Assembly (NCBI GenBank): GCA_949357655.1 | Contig: CASHTG010000001.1 | Span: 4,712,001 to 4,776,000 of the forward strand | DNA length: 64,000 nucleotides | Direction of reading: 5' to 3' | Source of the DNA: Parascedosporium putredinis | Lineage: Eukaryota; Ascomycota; Sordariomycetes; Microascales; Microascaceae | Shown: one piece after another, positions 56,801-64,000 of the stretch | How positions within the stretch are numbered: the first letter of the stretch is position 1 | How the letters are laid out: each line of letters opens with the position of its first letter | Position numbers and translations under genes: made by a program | Notes under the pieces: generated by a model | What the model was told of the DNA's origin: nothing | What the model saw: only the letters and a program-made list of their open reading frames with translations | The model's database searches: none

Positions 56801-59800
56801 CTCTCGGCTGCCCAACGTTCGTCTTCCTTCCTACTCTCATTCATGTCATGTATACGCCGGAGACGGGAGCTTTCTTATTCTTGTTCTTCTTTTTCCTTTT
56901 CAGTTCTCCAAGCTAACTCTCCCTCCCTAGGGTCTACAAACCAACGTCGGCGAATCGGGCGCCAAACTCAGTGGCGGCCAGCGCCAGCGCCTAGCCATCG
57001 CCCGCGCGCTCATCCGACGGCCCAAGATCCTCATCCTCGACGAAGCCACCAGCGCCATCGACGCGCGGGGAGAGCAAATCGTCCAAGCCGCGCTCGACCG
57101 CGCATCCCGCGGCCGCACCACCATCACCATCGCCCACAATCTCTCCACCGTGCGGGACGCTGATAATATCGTCGTCTTGGCCCAGGGCCGCGTGGTTCAA
57201 CAGGGGACGCACGATCAGCTCATGGCCCAGCCGGGCGGCGCCTACTGGAAGCTCGCGACCGCGCAAAGGTGAGGTTTGGCGGCGGCGGCGGCGGCGCAGG
57301 ATCCGGGGCCGGGACCGGGGCTGGCGGTGACGAGGAAGAGGAGGACGAGGACAAGTACAAGTGGGTGAGGAGCTTGGAGAGGGTTAGCCTTGCGGAGATG
57401 CTGATCCTGGGGGATAAGCACAAGGACTTGGAGCTCATGGAGTCCGATGCTACCACGAGCAGCGGAGATGCCAAGGATGGCGCCGAGGAGTATGTGAACC
57501 GCGGTTTCTTCAGAAGCTTTGGTACCTTGATCGTGGAGCAGGGTAACAAGTGGCCTTGGTATGGCCTTTGCTCTTTGGCGCTCTCGTTGCAGGAGGTGAG
57601 CATTTTTCGTCCTCCTTCTATTCGATCGCGTTGATTTTCCCAGCTAACCATGTCCCCCTGTTCTTCTTACCCTCCCCAGCGAGCACACCCGTTCAGGCCT
57701 ACCTATTTGCCAACGCCCTGTCGGGGTTCTATCTCTGGGGCGAGGCACTCAGAGCCCATGTAAACTTTTGGTGCATCATGTTCACCGCGCTCGCCGGAGG
57801 CGTCGGCATTGGCTACTTCATCCTCGGAGGATCCGCCACCATTCTCTCCTTTGTGAGTACTCTCTTCTCCACACATCCTTGCCATATTTCCCAAAGGGGG
57901 AACATCCAAGGCCCTCGACTAACAAATTACGGGCTCCCCGTGGCAGAAAATCACGGCCACCTACCGCAAGGAATACTTCAAAAACATCATCTCCAAGCCC
58001 ATCTCCTTCTTCGACGACGACAACCACACCCCCGGCGCCCTCTCCGCGCTCGTCGCCACCGACCCTGCCCAGCTCCAGCAGCTGCTGGGTACCAACATGG
58101 GCTTCGCGCTCATCTCCGTCCTCGCCGTGACCGGGTGCATCATCATCTCCTTTTACTTTGGCTGGAAGCTCGCCCTGGCCGCGCTCGGCGGCTCCTTGCC
58201 CCTCGTGCTCGCTGCCGGATTCTACCGCATCCGCTACGAGAGCAAGTTTGAGCGCACGAACCGCACCGTGTTCGGCGAGAGCGCTCGTTTCTCGGCAGAG
58301 GCCGTAGGTGCCGCCCGGACCGTCACCGCGCTGACCATGGAGGAGGGCATCCTGGACAAGTACGAAACTCTCCTCAACAAGCATCTCGACGAGGCATGGA
58401 GCAAAGCCAAGTTTTCGACCATGATTTTTGCCGCCAGCGACGGAATGCCCCTGCTATGCATGGCCTTTATGCTCTGGTGTGTTTCTCTTTTTTTCCCCTT
58501 TTCCCCTTTTTCATCTCTCTCTTCTCTTCTCTTCTCTTTTGCAACGTCTAACACTCGCGGTTTTCCGTTTCCGCTTCCAGGTACGGCGGAAAGCTTATTC
58601 ATGATGGCGAATACACCACCTTCCAGTACCTCGTCGTATACATATCCGTGGTTCAGGGCGGCATGGCGGCCGGCCAGTGGCTGAGCTTCGCCCCGAATAT
58701 TGCCCAGGCCACCGCCGCCGCGAACAGGATCCTAGCCTCTAGATATCCCGGCCAGGCGGTGCGGGACGGCAAGACCATTCAAGGCGCTGGTCTTCATCGC
58801 AACTCCGATGACGACTCTGATGATGACGATGATGACGCTAATGAAAACGGCAAGGCCCACGAGGACGGCGGCAAGGCACATGAGCGCGGTGGCCGAGCGC
58901 GCAAAGGAGTTCGCGTCGAGTTCTCCAACGTGTGGTTCCGATACCCCACGAGAGATGCGCCGGTTTTGAATGGCTTGAACCTCACAGTACGTTGGTCCCT
59001 CGAGGTTGCCCTACAAGTGCTTATCGTGCCACTCCAACATCTTGCTAACGTGGGAACCAAAACAGATCCAAGAGGGCCAGTTTGCGGCCATTGTAGGAGC
59101 CTCCGGTATGATAAACTATACGAATTCTCAACGAGATTCAACACCGTCTCCAACGTGGCCTATCTTGCTAACTATAGCTCCAGGAACGGGAAAACGAGTA
59201 TCATCTCCCTCCTTGAAAAGTACGTACCCCATCCTCCCCTTTCTTTTCCCAACAGAATCACAATTCTACAAAAACAAAGAGAGAAACCTCCAAAAGAAGA
59301 CGGCCGAAGAAAAAAGAAAAGTCTAACGCAAGATATCCACCCCTAGATTCTACTCCGTCAACGCGGGAGCCATCTTCCTCGACGACACCGACATCTCCAC
59401 CCTCCCCGCCTCCACCTACCGCCGCCGCATCTCCCTCGTCGCCCAAGAGTCCGCCCTCTTCAGCGGCACGATCCGTGAGAACATCCTCGCCGGCGTGCCC
59501 GACCCGTCCGCCGTGTCCGAGGAGACGCTACACCGCGTGTGCGCCTCGGTCGAGATGCACGACTTCATCATCTCCCTGCCCGAGGGGTACCAGACGCGCG
59601 TCGGGAACAAGGGCGTCCTCCTATCCGGCGGGCAGAGGCAGCGAATCGCCATCGCGCGCGCTGGTGCGTAAGCCCAAGTTGCTCCTCCTCGACGAGGCCA
59701 CGGCCAGCCTGGACAACGAGGTGGAGAGGCAGATCCAAAAGGTGTTTGAGCGGATGCGCGGGTCCAGGACCATGGTGGTCGTGGCGCACCGTCTTGCCAC

Positions 59801-60028
59801 TGTGCAGAATGCCGACGTCATCTTTGTGCTCGGTGACGGCGTGGTCCTGGAGAAAGGCACGCATGCGGAGCTGCTCAAGAAGAGAGGAGCGTATTACCGT
59901 TTGGTAGGTTTATCCTATTGCCCCCCTCTATCTCCCGTTTATGCGGTCACGTTTCGATACCAAGAAGACGACACGAGACTAATTTCTTTCCCTCTCTGTA
60001 GTGCATCGCTCAAGCGTTGGATAGGTGA
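53813..60028 (+). CDS. ABCB-type full multidrug transporter (MDR/Pmd1-like)
   Basis: An ATP-driven exporter, (TMD-NBD)x2, probably plasma or vacuolar membrane. Seventeen exons: 53813-54550, 54625-54728, 54859-54955, 55038-55092, 55163-55665, 55773-55791, 55895-55972, 56118-56478, 56562-56816, 56931-57595, 57680-57852, 57947-58476, 58581-58986, 59066-59105, 59184-59219, 59347-59903 and 60002-60028. The first 240 residues are an unusual Pro-rich then Ala-rich extension. NBD1: GPSGSGKST, KLSGGQRQRLAIARALI, ILILDEATSAID, AHNLSTV. NBD2: Walker A split by an intron (GAS|GTGKTS), LLSGGQRQR, LLLLDEATASLD, AHRLATV. A glycine and acidic linker joins the halves. Seven indels are inferred, near 54493 (+1), 55267, 55624, 57268, 57557, 59194 (-1 each) and 59662 (-2, a GC unit). 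Corrected length is 1549 aa, exactly in frame. The exon 1/2 splice and the ATG are the least certain parts. Confidence 0.9.
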
Positions 60029-60554
60029 GGGTCAATTTCTCTGACCAAGAGGCAATTCAGGCAAAATCCCTCCTCTTGGTGGTGGCATGGGCTGCGAAAG
60101 GGGAGGGGCCAATTTGCATACGTGTACCACAAAGCCGTTCTAGCGGCAGCCTCCTCCTGAGAGGAGGCTCTTCAAATTCACTACTATTAAGGGAAAAGGA
60201 AGAAAAGAAACCCGAGAAAAAGACTAGGGGAAAGTTGAGCCCGCCAAATAGATAGGGCCAGAGGGGTGGTTCACAAACGTTATCATGATTGATATATATC
60301 TGCCTGTACATACCACATATTCATTCTCCTTGACTAGCACTGCATTAATCTTTGACCATTTCGACTGACCCAATTGGGGCCTTGTTCTCCTCCTAAAGGA
60401 TTCGCTGCATATGATGGTATAAGTGAACACGGATGACACTGGTGACGAAGCAAAGAGACGATAGGAAAACGAGGGAGAAGAAAAAAAAAAAAAAAAGGGA
60501 CTCCGCAACTCCGGCTGCCATCCGAAAGCAAGATTGATATCAAGAAACCATCAC
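60029..60554. other. Convergent intergenic region
   Basis: 526 bp between the ABC transporter and DUF3237 gene ends; contains poly-A near 60480 and TATATATC near 60293. No gene seen. Confidence 0.45.
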
Positions 60555-61586
60555 TCAAGAAACCCGGTAAGCGCTGCATTTTATTTAGCCATGGTTAGTT
60601 GTGCGACCCGAAAAAAAGAGAAAACAAGGAAACGGGGAAAAGGTCAAAGAGAAAAGAAAAACTCAACTCGATAATGAGCTCGTCCCCTTTCCACACGCCC
60701 GATCCTATCCATAGGCCCAAGTTGACCGTCTCGGCATATCGTAGATCCTCCGTCCTCAGCGACATGACCATGCGAAACGCGTAGCCTTTAGTGTCGTCCA
60801 CGTCACCACGGAGGATGTTGTCGAGCGAGCCGGGGAGATAGGTCATGTAGCCCCTCGTTCGCAGCTCGAGCCTGGGTATGGTGAATTTCACGTTAGAGTT
60901 GCATATATTACACCTGCTTATAACCTTCGCTCTTGAGGGGTGGGCGGAGGAGGTAGGTGATAGGAGGCAGGTGATAGATGGAGAGGGGGTGGAAGGTGGA
61001 AGGGGAGCGGAGCTGAGACGAGTTTAGGACATACTTTGCTGGTGATTCATCATCGGTGATGAGCTCAAATGCGGTATCGATTCTCGACCTCGTCCTCTCG
61101 CCCAGCCTCGAGGGCTGTAGATCGTGGCCTCCCGCCTAAGCGTGCCGGGTTAGCGCAAACACGCATAAACACGCACATGGCCAGCTACGCAAGGGTCCTC
61201 CTTCTCCCATGCGGGACCGCCAGCCCCGATTCAACCCGACCGTACGCCCAAACAACACTCGAGCACCCAAGCTTACCTTGACAGTCCCCTTGCCAAACGA
61301 CCCAGCCCACGTCCCGCCCTCGGCGACGGTCAGCTCCTTGGCCCCTCCGTCATCCAGGCGGACCGTGCAACTCTGTTTCCGTAACCGCACGGCTAGGCGA
61401 AAGTCCATCTCCAGGCTAGGCATGGGCAACGAGATATCGGGATGCGGTACGCCCAGGCGGGACCGCGCGATTCTCTCCGCCTCCATCTCGTGGGTCAATG
61501 GCGACCTGGGCGCCCACGTCGAGGGGCTGTCCACCATCTCCACCAGCGCAGGGCTTCCGCCAATATCCTCGTCGTACTCGACGTGG

Positions 61587-61618
<32 letters not shown>

Positions 61619-61846
61619 GTCATCATCATACTGGTCCTCCTCGCACTTGTCCGCGTGCTGGTCTTCGTCTGCCTCTCTTCTCGTCCTCCAGCCCTCGTGG
61701 TGGCGAGCGTGTGCTACCTCGGGCAGCCTGATGAAATCGTGCTCGACGGTCACGAGCCAGTTGGTGTCCCAGTCCTTGCTAGCCCGGGCTTGGATGTCGT
61801 GGGGTAATTTTACCGCCCCCTGCGAATATTGTAACGGCGCCGTCAT
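60555..61846 (-). CDS. DUF3237 domain protein with poly-Asp tract
   Basis: The DUF3237 family is a small beta-barrel fold of unknown function found in fungi and bacteria. Four exons: 61846-61277, 61135-61035, 60871-60668 and a 19-nt last exon 60573-60555. Every intron is GT-AG and the total (894 nt) is in frame; 297 aa. DUF3237 features are AEGGTWAGSFGKGTVKAGGH, DTAFELITDDE, LELRTRGYMT, YAFRMVMSLRTEDLRYA, NLGLWIGSGVWKGDELIID and the end AYRVS. I chose the last small exon because the family consensus ends in Asp-x-Tyr-Arg-Val. Without it, exon 3 runs on to 60595 with a hydrophobic tail unlike the family. About 14 consecutive Asp (GTC repeat) interrupt the N-terminal half near residue 78. No indels. 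Convergent with the ABC transporter. Function unknown. Confidence 0.82.
61594..61620. repeat. Coding (GTC)9 repeat (poly-Asp on the - strand)
   Basis: Perfect GTC units flanked by ATC variants, read as GAC on the minus strand, giving the Asp run of the DUF3237 protein. Confidence 0.9.
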
Positions 61847-63851
61847 TTTGAATCACCAAAGCTGTTCGAGGGGCTGATATGGACACTCTTATGACGGGAT
61901 CTTTGGTGGACAAAAGGTGGGAAGGGGATGGCAAGGAAAGGGAAAGGGAAAGGGAGAGAAAAAAGTATGCGTGAGCGTGTGTGTGAAGCACTACTACACT
62001 TTGATGGTACTATAGTGGGAAGGCAAGTTGAGTCACTCCTTGCGCCACTAAAATTTGTGGATATCGTGTATATGAAGTCAGACAAGCTGATGGGAAGGAC
62101 AACGACGATGATGAATAGTTTCCTACGACGTTGCGAATCCTTATCCCCGGAATTTTGGCTTGGCCGTAATCTTCGCCCACCTCTCTTGTATTACGCCAAG
62201 GATGCGGAGGAATGAAGAGCGCAAAATAGAAGAAAAAGTAGGAAAAAAGGAATAAGAGAAAAAAAAAAAAGGTCAAAGGTAATCTCTAGAATGGGGGAAG
62301 AAAGGGAAGTGGAAGCCGAAGTGCAGGCCGGAGTTGGAGATAACGCCACCAGCAAAAATGCCGGGAGACAACGGACGATATAAGTGTGTCTCTCCGAGTT
62401 CCCGTCTTCCAGACGCCACGAGGAAAGGGCCCCCACTCCCCCTTCCCTTTCTCTCGGACCCCAAACCTGCTCGCTCATGGCAAGTCAAAGTATTTAGCGC
62501 GACTAGGGGGAAGGGGAGGGAGGGTGACTACGGACGACACTAAAGAGGGGAGACGAGAGAGGGCCAAACAGGGATCGAGCTGACCTCAGCTACAACCCAA
62601 GTCGAGTACCCGCCCGCAGCGAGGCGGGCTTCAGTTGTCCCTGCTGTTCCGGCGAGATTCTCCATCTTTGTCCACCCTATTTCTCCGATCCGACGCTTCC
62701 TCTAGCGCGAGATGATGGCGAGCTGACAAAACCACGAGTCTCTGCATGCTGAGGATGAAGGAAGAGGGAAGAGGATTATAGGAACAATGATCCATTGATG
62801 GCCCATGGAGAAACCCTTGTCGTCCTCGTCGTTTGGCGCCTCTGCCCCTCCCCTCGCTAGCTCCAGGAAATGCGCCCCCGGACCGCGTATCCCTCGCTTG
62901 TCCATTCGGGGCCAAATCTTGCCATATGAGCCAAGGTGTCAGCCGACCAGGCCTATGAATGCTCCACGTAGACACGTAGATTTGTATGCGTCCCCTGGCT
63001 GTTTCCCTTCTTTTTATTTTTATTGTTTAATTTTTGAACCCATACAATATAGTACGTGACTTTGGTCTCGCTAGTCTAGATGCCAGCCTGAAAAGAAAAT
63101 AGAAATAAAAATAAAAAGACGAGAAGAAGGTGGAAAACAGGAGAACAGGAAGGCAATCAAAGAAGACAAAGACACACAAAAGGGTGCAGGGGTCCATCGA
63201 CGTACGACCTATGTCAAAGGTCGAGCAATCCAGAAATCCAAACTCATTCCTCCCCGCGCGCCAGGAAGGGCATGCGCCTCGGATGGGAAGAGAGAAAGGA
63301 CGGAGGTGCTATTGTCAGCCCCCTCTCTACCCTCGCTGGCCCCCGCCACACGACGACAATCCCCACTCCCCTTCGGATGGACTATCAGCCCGCAGGCCCG
63401 AATCTGCACCACCGGCCGTTGTTGCTTTCAATGTTTCCGCAAGCACCCCCAAAACGGCGATTCCAAGTAACGATATATCAAATAACCTCTGACAAGCCCT
63501 TTACCAATCTAATAAAAATTGAAAAAAGAGTCGAGTTATTTCGGGAATGTGGAATTCTGCCTTGTCCGGAATGGCCGCAGTATCCGTGACTATGCCAACA
63601 AATGGAAGGAAGGAGGAAAGTGAGTAAAACACATCAAGTTACGAGAATATGAGATACACGATGCACAACATCGCATCACCGACATCTCCCTCCGAATATC
63701 GGGGAGGAAGTAAACGCACAAAGGGAACATTACAAGAAAGAAGGAAAGACGGGTGCAGCTTACAGCCGGCATGTACTCATCGAAAACAAGGAACATATCG
63801 CTTGTAGGAAAGAGAAAAACCTTGGAATCCATCCCCCCCGTCTAAACATCT
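61847..63851. other. Intergenic, no supportable gene
   Basis: 2.0 kb. 61940-61970 and 62220-62280 are A/G-rich. 62580-63500 has short open frames on both strands without recognisable domains. The left end should hold the DUF3237 promoter; the right end, the 3' UTR of the next gene. Confidence 0.4.
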
Positions 63852-64000
63852 TCACTGGTCTCCGGACCGCCGTTTGGGCTTGGGCTGGAGAGACCTAGCC
63901 CCGATTCCAGTCGAGGAGCCTATAGGACCCCGAGGAGGCGTTAAGCCACCAACATCCCGCGAGCCAATGGAACCCGGGCTCGCCGCGGATCGAAACGGCC
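63852..64000 (-). CDS. C-terminal fragment of an unidentified gene, cut by the window edge
   Basis: The minus strand is open from the window end to TGA at 63854-63852, encoding about 48 residues. They are rich in Gly, Pro, Ser and Arg (segments SPGSIGSRDVGG, LTPPRGPIGSSTG) and end in a basic tail (QPKPKRRSGDQ). This looks like the disordered basic C-terminus of a fungal protein. No start lies in the window, and the family cannot be told. It could also be chance. Confidence 0.4.
   Translation of the reverse strand, partial: PFRSAASPGSIGSRDVGGLTPPRGPIGSSTGIGARSLQPKPKRRSGDQ

Overview
The window is nuclear DNA of a filamentous ascomycete (Pezizomycotina, probably a Sordariomycete). Genes carry short spliceosomal introns (about 47-233 nt) with GTAAGT/GTATGT-type donors, CTAAC-type branch sites and YAG acceptors. 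The proteins are typical of fungi: PRP38, HER2/GatA, RPN5, ATP synthase subunit j, NIPSNAP, Rav2, POP7, FSH serine hydrolases, a highly reducing polyketide synthase and an MDR-type ABC transporter. I see no CRISPR array, rRNA, transposon or viral sequence. LAYOUT. 1.3-5.6 kb: a small membrane-anchored protein of unknown function (-), PRP38 (+) and mitochondrial GatA/HER2 (-). 5.9-7.2 kb: tRNA-Thr(AGU), tRNA-Arg(UCG) and a second tRNA-Thr(AGU). 9.5-11.5 kb: a secreted or vacuolar calcineurin-like phosphoesterase (+). 13.7-16.3 kb: a DUR3-like urea/solute symporter (+). 17.1-18.8 kb: proteasome lid subunit RPN5 (+). 19.1-20.1 kb: an FSH serine hydrolase (-). 21.1-21.5 kb: ATP18 (-), in four tiny exons. 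23.3-24.5 kb: NIPSNAP (+). 25.3-28.6 kb: RAV2 (-) and POP7 (+), divergent. 29.3-36.7 kb: a 2350-residue HR-PKS, KS-AT-DH-psiKR-ER-KR-ACP (-). 46.7-47.7 kb: a second FSH hydrolase (+). 53.8-60.0 kb: a 17-exon ABCB full transporter (+). 60.6-61.8 kb: a DUF3237 protein (-). The far right edge holds the C-terminus of another gene (-). HOW THE GENES RELATE. The left half is mostly housekeeping: splicing, mitochondrial translation and ATP synthesis, proteasome, RNase P, and V-ATPase assembly. The right half (29-62 kb) looks like secondary metabolism: an HR-PKS with no release domain, an FSH hydrolase that could act as a LovG-like thioesterase in trans, an MDR exporter, and a DUF3237 protein. These are separated by two very long gene-free stretches (about 10 kb and 6 kb). 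That they form one pathway is inference. DATA QUALITY. Nine of the sixteen complete protein genes, housekeeping genes included, are interrupted by 1-2 nt indels. I count about 29, mostly deletions inside C/G, A or T runs. After allowing for them, every spliced model comes out an exact multiple of three, so the indels are most likely residual sequencing or assembly errors rather than pseudogenisation. Frames quoted for PKS, ABC, GatA, RAV2, POP7, ATP18, DUR3, the phosphoesterase and FSH-1 depend on this reading. Gene absence in the gaps is therefore also less certain than it looks.
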